Assembly (NCBI RefSeq): GCF_030462585.1
Contig: NZ_JASMRU010000002.1
Span: 1 to 64,000, forward strand
DNA from: Pseudomonas sp. CAN1
GTDB lineage: Bacteria > Pseudomonadota > Gammaproteobacteria > Pseudomonadales > Pseudomonadaceae
Direction of reading: 5' to 3'
Length of the DNA stretch: 64,000 bases
Position numbers and translations under genes: made by a program. Under the pieces are notes generated by a model. The model was not told the origin of the DNA. It did no database searches and worked only from the letters and a program-made list of their open reading frames with translations. This document shows, piece by piece, positions 8,650-17,529 of this stretch; positions within the stretch are counted from its first letter, which is position 1, and each line of letters opens with the position of its first letter.

Positions 8650-9534
8650 TCAGGGCTGGACGCCTTCCAGCGTGCATTCGATGTGCTCGACACCGCGCTG
8701 ATCGTTCGCCCATCCGGCGAGCACCGCGCGCAGTTGGGCTTCGTCGCTGGTAGCGACAGCTAGCAACTGCTCCTGCTGCCAGCTTTCTTCCTCCTCCAGC
8801 TCGTGATCATGCTGCTCGTGCGGATGGCCTTCCGAGCACTGGCGGCACAGCACACGCACGTTCTTCGACCAGGACTCGTTGGCGATATCCAGCTCATCCA
8901 GGCGTTGCTGCAGCGCGTCGAGGTCTTCCGGCGAGCCGAGCCGGAGGTCGACTTCATAGGTGCTGTGCGGGGAGGCGGTGAACAGTTCCAGGACGTTGAA
9001 CACCGGATACTCGCGGCCCTGGTTTTCCCGGTAGCCGACCGCGGCGCCATCGTGCAGAACGATGTCGCCATGGCGGAAGCCCGAATCCGGGTAGGGGATG
9101 TTCAGCAGGCTGGCGCGCACCGGGTCGATGCGCTGCGCCCAGACCACTTCGGCGCTCTCGTCGGCATTCAGGCGCACCGGGGTCATGCCGAAATCGGCCT
9201 CGATGGGCTGGTCGCCCAGCTCGATGGCGATCCCCAGACGGTTCCACACGGCCCGCGCACAGCTCCAGTCGCGTAGCGCAGTGGCGGCGATGGCGAGGTT
9301 CCAGTTAGCCGCTTCATCGTCTGGCGTCAGGTCGACGGCCCGCTGGTTGTAGCGCTGTGAGGCCGCCCAGTCGCCGCGGTATTTGTAGATCAGGCCGATG
9401 TTGTAATGGGTTTCCGACTTCTCCGGTGCCAGCTCGATGGCCTGGAGATACAGCGCCAGGGCTGCATCGCTATCGCCCTGGTCGTCCAGGGTCATGGCTT
9501 GTTGGTGCAGTGCGTCGGCTTTATCGCGAGACAT
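8650..9534 (-). CDS. Tetratricopeptide-repeat protein with C-terminal Cys/His cluster
   Basis: A 294-residue soluble protein with no signal peptide. Residues about 5-72 form two TPR units (ALALYLQAIELAPEKSETHYN, then GDWAASQRYNQRAVDLTPDD), a protein-interaction scaffold. The rest matches no family I recognise. It contains C230-x2-C233 followed by H237, H239, H242 and H244, and then a run of glutamates, which looks like a metal site. It stands alone, convergent with hutG. In PAO1 the interval between hutG and dguR instead carries the vgrG5/pldB type VI secretion module (PA5086-PA5090). Function unknown. Confidence 0.8.
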   Translation of the reverse strand: MSRDKADALHQQAMTLDDQGDSDAALALYLQAIELAPEKSETHYNIGLIYKYRGDWAASQRYNQRAVDLTPDDEAANWNLAIAATALRDWSCARAVWNRLGIAIELGDQPIEADFGMTPVRLNADESAEVVWAQRIDPVRASLLNIPYPDSGFRHGDIVLHDGAAVGYRENQGREYPVFNVLELFTASPHSTYEVDLRLGSPEDLDALQQRLDELDIANESWSKNVRVLCRQCSEGHPHEQHDHELEEEESWQQEQLLAVATSDEAQLRAVLAGWANDQRGVEHIECTLEGVQP

Positions 9535-9654
9535 GGCTTTCCTTGTCGGTTCGACTCAATGTCGTCCTGGTGCACCCGAAGGGCACAGATGAGGCCGCCA
9601 CTTTAAACCAGGCATGCCGTTCTGCCCGGTCTGCTCGCCCGCGCGAGCAAGGGA

Positions 9655-10566
9655 CTATTCGAAGCGGTGCTGCGCCAGTTGCCTCTCGGCGTGCCGCACC
9701 AGCATTTCCAGCAGCAGCGCCTGGGTGTGCGGCGGGGTTTCGTCGGCGCGGGTCAGGGCGTAGAGCGTGACCTTCACGGTGGGTGACAGGGTGCGCTGCA
9801 CCGTCAGGCGTTCGTCGGCGCCCAATGCGGTGAAGGGGTCGACCAGCGCCAGTCCTGTGCCGGCTTCCACCAGCGTCCGTGCCAGTGCATAGGTCTGCAC
9901 TGCGATGCGCACGCGCGGTGGCGGTTCGACGTTGGCCAGATGGCTTTCCAGGCGCGCCGACAGCGGGTCGGAGGTGGACAGCCCGATCATTGGCTCGCCG
10001 GCCAGCTCGTCCAGCGTCAGCGGCTGGCCGAGGCGCTCAGTCGGCCAGTGCTCGCGTGGCGCCAGGGCCACCAGCGGGCCGCTGGCGATGGGCTGCGAGA
10101 GCAGGCCGGGGTGGTCGCTCTGCTGCAGGGTCAGGGCGAGGTCGAGTTCACGCATCAGCAGGTTCTGCACCAGCTCGCGGGAGTGCTGGGTGGCCAGTTC
10201 GCAGCTGCTCTGCGGGTAGCGGTCGGTCCATTCGCGGATCACCGGCGGCAGCAGCGACAGCGCCATGGCCGGCGTGGCGCCCACGCGCAGGCGGTTCTCC
10301 GGCTGGCCGCGCAGGCTCTGCGCCAGGCGCCGCACGCCCTGCAGGCTTTCGCTGACCTTGGCCACTTCGCGCTCCAGTTCCAGTGCCTCGGGTGTCGCCT
10401 GCAACTTTCCGCGAACACGGAGAAAGAGCGGGAAGCCCAGTTGCTGCTCGGCATGCTGCAGCACCTTGGTGACTGCTGGCTGCGAGACGTGCAGCAGTTG
10501 CGCGGCGCCGCTGACCGAGCCGGTCTCGCGGATGGCCTGGAACACTTCGATATGGCGCAGGCGCAT
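9655..10566 (-). CDS. dguR: LysR-family regulator of D-glutamate utilisation
   Basis: A 303-residue LysR-type regulator. The N-terminal winged helix-turn-helix is visible at residues 1-60 (RETGSVSGAAQLLHVSQPAV), followed by the two-lobed effector domain. It is divergent from a DadA-like oxidase, a RidA protein and an amino-acid binding protein. This arrangement is that of the P. aeruginosa dguR-dguABC locus (PA5085-PA5082), where DguR activates dguABC in response to D-glutamate. The assignment rests on gene order and family, not on a database comparison. Confidence 0.82.
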   Translation of the reverse strand: MRLRHIEVFQAIRETGSVSGAAQLLHVSQPAVTKVLQHAEQQLGFPLFLRVRGKLQATPEALELEREVAKVSESLQGVRRLAQSLRGQPENRLRVGATPAMALSLLPPVIREWTDRYPQSSCELATQHSRELVQNLLMRELDLALTLQQSDHPGLLSQPIASGPLVALAPREHWPTERLGQPLTLDELAGEPMIGLSTSDPLSARLESHLANVEPPPRVRIAVQTYALARTLVEAGTGLALVDPFTALGADERLTVQRTLSPTVKVTLYALTRADETPPHTQALLLEMLVRHAERQLAQHRFE

Positions 10567-10598
10567 GGGCGTCTCCCTTGTGTGGATAACCGATGCGT

Positions 10599-10613
10599 AT
10601 AACGCAAGGTTAT
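10599..10613. promoter_or_regulatory. LysR-type operator candidate in the dguR-dguA intergenic region
   Basis: ATAACGCAAGGTTAT is a perfect ATAAC-N5-GTTAT inverted repeat containing the T-N11-A core typical of LysR sites. It lies 33 bp from the dguR start and about 85 bp from the dguA start, where a divergent LysR regulator would bind. Confidence 0.6.
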
Positions 10614-10697
10614 GGGTTGCCCATGTTTATTCATTGTTCGCCGCCTGTCACCCGGGCCTAAGGTCGGGGCCAGGAATGGATGGGCAGTGAGAAGGCA

Positions 10698-11954
10698 ATG
10701 GCGCAGCGGGTTTGCATCATCGGCGCGGGCGTGGTCGGGCTGGCCACGGCCCAGGCGCTGGTCCTCGAAGGCTTCGAGGTCACCGTGCTGGAAGCGCGGG
10801 ATCAGGCCGGGCTGGAAACCAGCTTCGCCAACGGCGGCCAGCTGTCGTACCGCTACGTGGCGCCGCTGGCCGATGCCGGCGTGCCGCAGCAGGCGCTGGG
10901 CTGGCTGCTGCGCGGCGACTCGCCGCTGCGCCTGCGCCCGCGTCTGGACCCGGCGCAATGGCGCTGGCTGCTGGAGTTCACCGCTGCCTGCCGGCGCTCG
11001 GTGAACCAGGCCAACGCGAAACACCTGCTGCGCCTCGCGCTGTTCAGCCAGGCCACGCTGGCACAGTGGCGCGAGGATGGGCTGGACGGCTTCGACTGGC
11101 GGCGCAACGGAAAGCTGGTGGCCTTCCGCGACGAAGGCAGCTTGCGCAGCGCGCGGCAGAACCTGTCCGATCCTTCCACGCAATTCGTGCTCTCGGCGCA
11201 GCGATGCCGCGAGCTGGACCCGGCGCTGGAGCGCGCGCCCTTCGTCGGTGGCATTCATACGCCGGACGAGGAGGTCGCCGACTGCTTCCTGTTCTGCCAG
11301 CGGCTGACCGAGCGGCTACAGGCGTCCGGGCGCTGCCGGATTCTCTATGGCCATCCCGCGTCGCGGCTGATCCTGCGCAACGGCGCCGTGGCTGGAGTCG
11401 AGGCGGGCGGGGCGGCTGGTGTGGAAAGCTTCGAGGCGGATCACGTGGTGCTCGCTGCCGGCTACCGTAGCGCCGCATTGCTGCCGCGCGGGCCGCGTCT
11501 GCCGCTCTATCCGCTCAAGGGCTACAGCCTCACCGCGCCAATCCGCGCGGGCGACCACGCGCCGGAGGTGAGCCTCACCGACTACGACCGCAAGGTGGTC
11601 TACGCACGTATTGGCGAGCGCCTGCGCATTGCCGCCATGGTCGACATCGTCGGCTTCGACCCGCGCCTGGAGCCCAAGCGGCTGGCGCTGATCCGCCAGC
11701 AGGCGGCGGACACCCTGCCCGACGCCTGCGACTACGGCGCCGCCATCGAATGGGCCGGCATGCGCCCGGCCACGCCCGCCGGCGTGCCGCTGGTGGGCGC
11801 CTGCGGGCCGCGCGGGCTTTGGCTGAATCTTGGTCACGGCGCTCTCGGTTTTACCCTGGCGTGCGGCAGCGCAGAGCTGATCGCCGCGCAGATCAGCGGG
11901 CGCAAACCCGGTATCGACACCAGCGGCCTGACGCCCGAACGGCTGGCCGGCTGA
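10698..11954 (+). CDS. dguA: D-glutamate dehydrogenase (DadA-like FAD oxidoreductase)
   Basis: A 418-residue FAD-dependent D-amino acid dehydrogenase, oxidising D-glutamate to 2-oxoglutarate via the imine. The dinucleotide-binding motif CIIGAGVVGLATAQAL is at the N-terminus, followed by the DadA-family segment SFANGGQLSYRYVAP. The C-terminal FAD-contact region is TPAGVPLVGACGPRGLWLN. The start is taken at ATG 10698; an in-frame ATG at 10680 would add six residues, and neither has an ideally spaced ribosome-binding site. It is the first gene of a dguABC-like operon; the D-glutamate substrate is assigned by synteny. Confidence 0.82.
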   Translation: MAQRVCIIGAGVVGLATAQALVLEGFEVTVLEARDQAGLETSFANGGQLSYRYVAPLADAGVPQQALGWLLRGDSPLRLRPRLDPAQWRWLLEFTAACRRSVNQANAKHLLRLALFSQATLAQWREDGLDGFDWRRNGKLVAFRDEGSLRSARQNLSDPSTQFVLSAQRCRELDPALERAPFVGGIHTPDEEVADCFLFCQRLTERLQASGRCRILYGHPASRLILRNGAVAGVEAGGAAGVESFEADHVVLAAGYRSAALLPRGPRLPLYPLKGYSLTAPIRAGDHAPEVSLTDYDRKVVYARIGERLRIAAMVDIVGFDPRLEPKRLALIRQQAADTLPDACDYGAAIEWAGMRPATPAGVPLVGACGPRGLWLNLGHGALGFTLACGSAELIAAQISGRKPGIDTSGLTPERLAG

Positions 11955-11978
11955 TTCCATCGGATAGGGAGACTCACC

Positions 11979-12329
11979 ATGCAACTCACACGCATCGCCA
12001 CCAACGACCGCCTTTCCGGCGCTATGGTCTTCGGCTCGCTAGTGTTCCTCTCCGGGCAGGTGCCCGGTCAGGCCGGCGATATCCAGGGCCAGACCCGCGA
12101 GGTGCTGGCGAAGATCGACGCACTGCTGGCCGAAGCCGGCACGGAGAAGGCGAATATCCTCAGCGCGACCATCTACCTGAAGGACATCGCCGCGGACTTC
12201 GAAGCCATGAACGGCGTCTGGTCCGCCTGGCTGCCCGAAGGTTGCGCGCCGACCCGCACCACGGTGCAGGCGCTGCTGGCGCGGCCGTCGGTGCTGGTGG
12301 AAATCACCGTGATTGCCGCGCGCCCCTGA
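11979..12329 (+). CDS. dguB: RidA-family enamine/imine deaminase
   Basis: A 116-residue Rid-family protein (normally a trimer) that hydrolyses reactive enamine/imine intermediates released by FAD oxidases and PLP enzymes. The family segment SGQVPGQAGDIQGQTREVL and the catalytic-region Arg in APTRTTVQALLARPSVLVEI are present. Its place directly after the D-amino acid dehydrogenase, 24 bp away, fits a role in hydrolysing the 2-iminoglutarate product. Ribosome-binding site GGGAGA lies near 11967. Confidence 0.85.
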   Translation: MQLTRIATNDRLSGAMVFGSLVFLSGQVPGQAGDIQGQTREVLAKIDALLAEAGTEKANILSATIYLKDIAADFEAMNGVWSAWLPEGCAPTRTTVQALLARPSVLVEITVIAARP

Positions 12330-12368
12330 ACCTCAACCCGACTCACAACAACAAGAGGGATCGAACCC

Positions 12369-13268
12369 ATGAAACGACTCGCACTGGGAATGCTGGCGGC
12401 GTCCAGCCTGGTCTGCGCGCTGGCGCAGGCGAACGAAGCGCTGGATGGCACGCTGAAGAAAGTCGCTGATCGCGGCACGATAACCCTGGGTTATCGCGAC
12501 GCCTCGGTGCCGTTCTCCTACCTGGGCGACAACAGCGGCCAGCCCATGGGCTACTCGGTGGACCTGGCCGGCAAGGTGGTCGAGCGCATCCGCCAGAAGC
12601 TCGACAAGCCGGACCTCAAGGTGAAGTACAACCTGGTGACCTCGCAGACGCGCATCCCGCTGGTGCAGAACGGCACCGTCGACCTGGAGTGCGGCTCCAC
12701 CGGCGTCACCGCCGAGCGCCAGAAGCAGGTCGCCTTCTCCTACGGCTTCATCTACGTGAAGGGCCAGCTGCTGACCGCCAAGGACAGCGGCATCCAGGGC
12801 TTCGATGACCTCAAGGGCAAGAACGTGGTGACCACCGCCGGTACTACCAACGAGCGCTACCTCAAGGCCTACAACGCCGAGCACAAGCTGGGCATGAACG
12901 TGGTCAGCGCCAAGGACCACGGCGAAGCCTTCCTCATGCTGCAGTCCGGCCGCGCGGTGGCCTTCTACATGGACGACGCGCTGCTCTACGGCGAGAAGGC
13001 CAAGGCCCGCGACCCGCACCACTGGGTGGTGGTCGGCGAGCCGCAGTCGCGGGAAATCTACGCCTGCATGGTGCGCCGCGACGATCCGCAGTTCCTCGCC
13101 CTGGTCAACCAGACCCTGGCCGACCTCTACGCCTCGGGCGAGATCAAGGGCATCTACCAGCGCTGGTTCGAACAGCCGATCCCGCCGAAGAACCTCAACC
13201 TGGAATTCCCCATGACCGCCGAGCTGCAGGCGATCATCGCCAAGCCCACCAGCGAGCCGGTGCAGTAA
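12369..13268 (+). CDS. dguC: Amino-acid ABC transporter substrate-binding protein
   Basis: A 299-residue periplasmic binding protein of family 3 (polar amino acids). The signal peptide covers roughly residues 1-22 (MKRLALGMLAASSLVCALAQA). Family landmarks include TLGYRDASVPFSYL, TRIPLVQNGTVDLECGSTG and the hinge-proximal DDLKGKNVVTTAGTTNERY. It is the last gene of the dguABC operon. In PAO1 the homologue is associated with D-glutamate use. No permease or ATPase genes follow, so it must borrow a membrane complex encoded elsewhere or act as a sensor. Confidence 0.82.
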   Translation: MKRLALGMLAASSLVCALAQANEALDGTLKKVADRGTITLGYRDASVPFSYLGDNSGQPMGYSVDLAGKVVERIRQKLDKPDLKVKYNLVTSQTRIPLVQNGTVDLECGSTGVTAERQKQVAFSYGFIYVKGQLLTAKDSGIQGFDDLKGKNVVTTAGTTNERYLKAYNAEHKLGMNVVSAKDHGEAFLMLQSGRAVAFYMDDALLYGEKAKARDPHHWVVVGEPQSREIYACMVRRDDPQFLALVNQTLADLYASGEIKGIYQRWFEQPIPPKNLNLEFPMTAELQAIIAKPTSEPVQ

Positions 13269-13273
13269 CGCCG

Positions 13274-13747
13274 CTAGCGTTGCAGGCCGAGGTGGCGGAT
13301 CAGCGGCTGCGCCTCGGCCAGCCGCTCCCAGACGTCGTCGAGCAATTCGGCGGGGTAGTGGGGCAGGCGTGGCAGCTCCTGGCGCGGTACCCAGGCGACC
13401 TCGCGGATATCGAACTCATCGCCACCCAGACCGCGCAGGTTGTCCAGGCTGACCCGGCCGTCCCAGGCATCCACGCGGTAGAACAGCTCCATGTGGAAGC
13501 GCCCCGCCACCGGTTCGGCGAACTCGCGCACATAGACCAGCGGGCCGACTTCCACCGCCAGCCCGGTTTCCTCCCGGCACTCGCGGCGCACCGTGTCGCG
13601 GGTGGATTCGTCCTTGTCCGACTCGAAGCCGCCGCCCGGCGGAATCCAGTAAACGTCCCCGGCCACCTCGTGGCGCACCAGCAGGATTTCGTCGTTGCGC
13701 AGCAGCAGGCCGGCGGCGCGGATGCGGTGTTGCAGGGGGGATGTCAT
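13274..13747 (-). CDS. Nudix hydrolase
   Basis: A 157-residue Nudix-fold pyrophosphohydrolase. The Nudix box is seen as GGGFESDKDES followed by RRECREETGL, with one extra residue between the leading Gly and the first Glu compared with the strict consensus. Substrate unknown; nucleoside diphosphate derivatives are usual. The start is set at 13747 because the ATG overlaps the stop of the upstream lipoprotein gene (ATGA). The open frame extends 16 codons further upstream but would invade that gene. Convergent with dguC, 5 bp apart. Confidence 0.83.
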   Translation of the reverse strand: MTSPLQHRIRAAGLLLRNDEILLVRHEVAGDVYWIPPGGGFESDKDESTRDTVRRECREETGLAVEVGPLVYVREFAEPVAGRFHMELFYRVDAWDGRVSLDNLRGLGGDEFDIREVAWVPRQELPRLPHYPAELLDDVWERLAEAQPLIRHLGLQR

Positions 13748-14172
13748 TGCCAGTCGAGCCTCGCCAGTTTCCATTCGGAGCCGTCGCGCCACCATTCCAG
13801 CTTCACCGAATAATGCCCGGCGCTGTCGGGGATGAAGCTCTCGGCGCCGGTGAGGGCCACCTGCGCGTCGGTATGGCCGCGGTTGGCGTAGGTCGGATCG
13901 ATGCGGCTCTCGCTGCTGAGCAGGATCACCTTGACCTGCTGGTGGCGCAGGAACAGCAACGTCATGGTGCGCTTGGCCCAGTCGCGGTCGAACTCGCCGT
14001 TGGCGCGGAAATCGCCGGCCAGCTGATCGATCACGGCCCCGCTATTCTTGGCTTCGAGGTTGTCCTGCAGTTGCTTGACGGCGGCGTCCAGTTGCGCGCG
14101 CGGGTCGTCGCGGCCGCAGCCGGTCAGGGCGAGCAACAGCAGGAACAGAGAAAGAAACAACTTCCGTGGCAT
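13744..14172 (-). CDS. Putative lipoprotein
   Basis: A 142-residue lipoprotein. The hydrophobic leader MPRKLFLSLFLLLLALTGC ends in a lipobox with Cys19. The mature part, AQLDAAVKQLQDNLEAKNSGAV and onward, looks like a small alpha+beta domain of the SnoaL/NTF2-like size class, but I do not recognise a named family with confidence. It is cotranscribed with the Nudix gene (4-bp overlap). Function unknown. Confidence 0.75.
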   Translation of the reverse strand: MPRKLFLSLFLLLLALTGCGRDDPRAQLDAAVKQLQDNLEAKNSGAVIDQLAGDFRANGEFDRDWAKRTMTLLFLRHQQVKVILLSSESRIDPTYANRGHTDAQVALTGAESFIPDSAGHYSVKLEWWRDGSEWKLARLDWQ

Positions 14173-14351
14173 GGCTCACTAACTCCCTTATGGGTTTTTC
14201 GCTGGCCCGAGTATCATGCCCGACACCGTGGGGGCCGAAGACTTTCGACGGAAGTCGCGCTGCGGCAACGCGACTTTCTATAAGTAGGCAGCAGGCCCTA
14301 GGATGGTTACTGGTCCGGGAGCGACCGTACGCACTGATCCAGGAGCGAGCC

Positions 14352-15323
14352 ATGCAAACTTTGTATCCGGAAATCAAGCCTTACGCCCGCCACGAACTGG
14401 CCGTCGATGAGCCCCACGTCCTCTATGTGGACGAGAGCGGCACGCCCGACGGATTGCCGGTTCTGTTCATCCATGGTGGCCCGGGCTCCGGTTGCGATGC
14501 CATGTCGCGACGCTTCTTCGATCCCAATATCTACCGCATCGTCACCTTCGACCAGCGCGGCTGTGGCCGTTCCACGCCCTACGCCAGCCTGGAGAACAAC
14601 ACCACCTGGCACCTGGTGCAGGATATCGAGCGCATCCGCGAGCACCTGGGCATCGACAAGTGGGTGCTGTTCGGCGGCTCCTGGGGCTCGACCCTGTCGC
14701 TGGCCTACGCCCAGACCCATCCCGAGCGGATGCTGGCGCTGATCGTGCGCGGCATCTTCCTCTGCCGCCCGCAGGAAATCCGCTGGTTCTACCAGGAGGG
14801 CGCGAGCCGCCTGTTCCCCGACTACTGGGAAGACTACCTGGCGCCGATTCCCGCCGACGAGCAGGACGACCTGCTGCACGCCTTCCATCGCCGCCTGACC
14901 GGCCCGGACCAGATCGCCCAGATGCACGCGGCGCGCGCCTGGTCTACCTGGGAAGGACGCACCGCCACGCTGCGGCCGAACCCGGCGGTGGTGGATCGCT
15001 TCGCCGATCCGCACCGTTCGCTGTCCATCGCCCGCATCGAGAACCACTACTTCGTCAACGACGGCTTCCTCGAACCGGACCAGCTGCTGCGCGACATGCA
15101 CAAGATCGCCCACCTGCCTGGCGTGATCGTCCACGGCCGCTACGACGTGGTCTGCCCGCTGGACAACGCCTGGGCGCTGCACAAGGCCTGGCCCAACAGC
15201 GAGCTGCAGATCGTCCGCGATGCCGGCCACGTGGCCGGTGAGCCGGGCATCACCGATGCGCTGGTGCGCGCCACCAACGAGATCGGCCGGCGCCTGCTGA
15301 ACCTGCCGCCGGAGGCTGAATGA
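14352..15323 (+). CDS. pip: Proline iminopeptidase
   Basis: A 323-residue cytoplasmic serine peptidase of family S33 (alpha/beta hydrolase) that removes N-terminal proline from peptides. The oxyanion motif HGGPGSGCD is at 41-49, the nucleophile elbow GGSWGS has Ser110, and the Asp and His of the triad lie in GRYDVVCP and DAGHVAGEP near the C-terminus. ATG 14352 is chosen because it begins the conserved [11 protein letters not shown]; the frame is open further upstream without homology. It overlaps dtd by 4 bp. Confidence 0.9.
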   Translation: MQTLYPEIKPYARHELAVDEPHVLYVDESGTPDGLPVLFIHGGPGSGCDAMSRRFFDPNIYRIVTFDQRGCGRSTPYASLENNTTWHLVQDIERIREHLGIDKWVLFGGSWGSTLSLAYAQTHPERMLALIVRGIFLCRPQEIRWFYQEGASRLFPDYWEDYLAPIPADEQDDLLHAFHRRLTGPDQIAQMHAARAWSTWEGRTATLRPNPAVVDRFADPHRSLSIARIENHYFVNDGFLEPDQLLRDMHKIAHLPGVIVHGRYDVVCPLDNAWALHKAWPNSELQIVRDAGHVAGEPGITDALVRATNEIGRRLLNLPPEAE

Positions 15324-15757
15324 AGGGTCTGATCCAGCGGGTGCGCGGCGCCCGCGTCGAGGTCGAGGGCGAAATCGTCGGCGCCATCGACCAGGGGCTG
15401 CTGGCCCTGGTGGGGATCGAACCCCAGGATGATGAAGAGTCGGTAAACCGTTTGTTGCACAAGCTGCTTAACTATCGAGTGTTTGCCGACGATGAAGGTA
15501 AAATGAACCTTTCATTGAGCGATGTCGGCGGCGGCCTGCTGCTGGTCTCGCAGTTCACCCTGGCCGCGGATACCCGCAAGGGATTGCGGCCGAGCTTTTC
15601 CAGCGCGGCGCCCCCTGAAAAGGGCGCCGCGTTGTTCGATCTGCTCGTGGCACAGGCACGAGAGCGTCATTCCATGGTCGCCACCGGACGTTTCGGCGCC
15701 AACATGCAGGTCCACCTGGTCAATGACGGCCCGGTGACCTTTCTTCTGGAGGCTTGA
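15320..15757 (+). CDS. dtd: D-aminoacyl-tRNA deacylase
   Basis: A 145-residue homodimeric enzyme that removes D-amino acids mischarged on tRNA. The family motifs [17 protein letters not shown] (around 76-92) and the cross-subunit Gly-cisPro segment NDGPVTF at the C-terminus are intact, and the length matches the family exactly. Start ATG overlaps the pip stop (ATGA). Its company with a D-glutamate operon 3 kb away may be chance. Confidence 0.93.
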   Translation: MKGLIQRVRGARVEVEGEIVGAIDQGLLALVGIEPQDDEESVNRLLHKLLNYRVFADDEGKMNLSLSDVGGGLLLVSQFTLAADTRKGLRPSFSSAAPPEKGAALFDLLVAQARERHSMVATGRFGANMQVHLVNDGPVTFLLEA

Positions 15758-15957
15758 ACGCGCGGCAGCTTGTCATAACGCCGTGGGATGATGGTTAGGG
15801 CTATGTACTTAGAACAATGCGCCTCCGGGAGTCAGAAGTACCCGTGGAAAAAATCGGGGAATCATTCAGGCTCACCGGGGTCGGAATTCAATCGCCAGCA
15901 GATTGGCATCGCCTTTGCTGGCTTTAATCGTTTTGTGTTCACGGACGAGGGGGACTC

Positions 15958-17529
15958 GTGATTTTCCGTTCCGTTCAACAACCGCTTTCGCGCCAAATCC
16001 TTCGCGGACTGGTCGGCTCCGCCCTGTTGGCGTTGAGCACTACCCATGCCTGGGCCTTCAATCTCGACGACGTTGGCGAACAGGCCAAGGCGCTGGCTGC
16101 TGAGAAGTACAGCGCACCGACGAGCAACCTGCCATCGGAATTCAGCGAAATGAAATTCGCCGATTACCAGCAGATTCGCTTCCGTAACGAGAAAGCCTAC
16201 TGGGCTGACGAGAAGACCCCCTTCAAGATCAGTTTCTATCACCAGGGCATGCACTTCGATACCCCGGTGAAGATCAACGAAGTCACCGCTACCGACGTCA
16301 AGGAGATCAAGTACGATCCCTCGCGTTTCGACTTCGGTTCGCTGAAATTCGACGCCAATGCCACCAAGGATCTGGGCTACGCCGGCTTCCGCCTGCTGTA
16401 CCCGATCAACTCGCCGGACAAGCAGGACGAGATCGCCACCTTCCTTGGTGCGAGCTACTTCCGCATCATCGGCAAGGACCAGTGGTGGGGCCTCTCCGCC
16501 CGTGGCCTGGCGCTGGACACCGCGCTGCCGTCGGGTGAGGAGTTCCCGCGCTTCCGCGAGTTCTGGATCGAGAAGCCCAAGCCCAAGGACAAGCACCTGG
16601 TGATCTTCGCGCTGCTGGATTCGCCCCGTGCGACCGGCGCCTACCGCTTCACCATCCGTCCGGGCAATGACACCGTGGTGGATGTGAAGGCCCGTGTGTT
16701 CCTGCGCGACAACAAGGTTTCCAAGCTGGGCCTGGCGCCGCTGACCAGCATGTTCCTGTTCGGCTCGAACCAGCCGTCGCCGGAGCACAATTTCCGTCCG
16801 GAACTGCATGACTCCACCGGCCTGCAGATCCATGCTGGCAACGACGAGTGGATCTGGCGTCCGCTGAACAACCCGAAACACCTGTCGGTGAGCGCCTACA
16901 GCGTCGAGAACCCGAAAGGTTTCGGCCTGCTGCAGCGCGGCCGCGAGTTCTCCCGCTACGAAGACCTGGATGACCGCTACGACCTGCGCCCGTCCGCCTG
17001 GGTCGAGCCGCAGGGTGACTGGGGCAAGGGCACCATCGAACTGGTGGAAATCCCGACCCCGGACGAGACCAACGACAATATCGTGGCCTTCTGGAACCCC
17101 GAGAAGCGCCCGGAAGTCGGCGAGCCGCTGGACTTCGCCTACCGCATGCGCTGGACCAAGGACGAGCAGGCCCTGCACGATCCGAAGAACGCCTGGGTCA
17201 TGCAGACCTTGCGCTCGGTCGGCGACGTGAAGCAGAAGAACCTGATCCGTCAGCCTGACGGCAGCGTCGCCCTGGTCGTCGACTTCGTCGGCCCGACCCT
17301 CAAGGCGCTGGCCGGCGACACCCCGGTGAGCACCCAGGTGAGCACCGACGACAACGCTGAGGTGAAGGAAAACTCCCTGCGCTACAACGCGGTGACCCAA
17401 GGCTGGCGCCTGACCCTGCGAGTCAAGGTCAAGGATCCGAAGAAGCCGACGGAAATGCGCGCTGCGCTGGTGAACGGTGGCCAGACCATTTCCGAAACCT
17501 GGAGCTACCAGCTGCCTGCCGATGAATAA
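15958..17529 (+). CDS. opgG: Glucans biosynthesis protein G
   Basis: A 523-residue periplasmic protein needed for osmoregulated periplasmic glucan synthesis, where it acts on the backbone made by OpgH. The signal peptide spans about residues 1-34, ending THAWA, and the mature protein begins [14 protein letters not shown]. Conserved segments include [27 protein letters not shown] and the [13 protein letters not shown] region. The start is GTG at 15958. Its end overlaps the opgH start by 8 bp. The 200-bp gap upstream holds the likely promoter and an imperfect inverted repeat GTACTT...AAGTAC (about 15805-15842). Confidence 0.92.
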   Translation: MIFRSVQQPLSRQILRGLVGSALLALSTTHAWAFNLDDVGEQAKALAAEKYSAPTSNLPSEFSEMKFADYQQIRFRNEKAYWADEKTPFKISFYHQGMHFDTPVKINEVTATDVKEIKYDPSRFDFGSLKFDANATKDLGYAGFRLLYPINSPDKQDEIATFLGASYFRIIGKDQWWGLSARGLALDTALPSGEEFPRFREFWIEKPKPKDKHLVIFALLDSPRATGAYRFTIRPGNDTVVDVKARVFLRDNKVSKLGLAPLTSMFLFGSNQPSPEHNFRPELHDSTGLQIHAGNDEWIWRPLNNPKHLSVSAYSVENPKGFGLLQRGREFSRYEDLDDRYDLRPSAWVEPQGDWGKGTIELVEIPTPDETNDNIVAFWNPEKRPEVGEPLDFAYRMRWTKDEQALHDPKNAWVMQTLRSVGDVKQKNLIRQPDGSVALVVDFVGPTLKALAGDTPVSTQVSTDDNAEVKENSLRYNAVTQGWRLTLRVKVKDPKKPTEMRAALVNGGQTISETWSYQLPADE

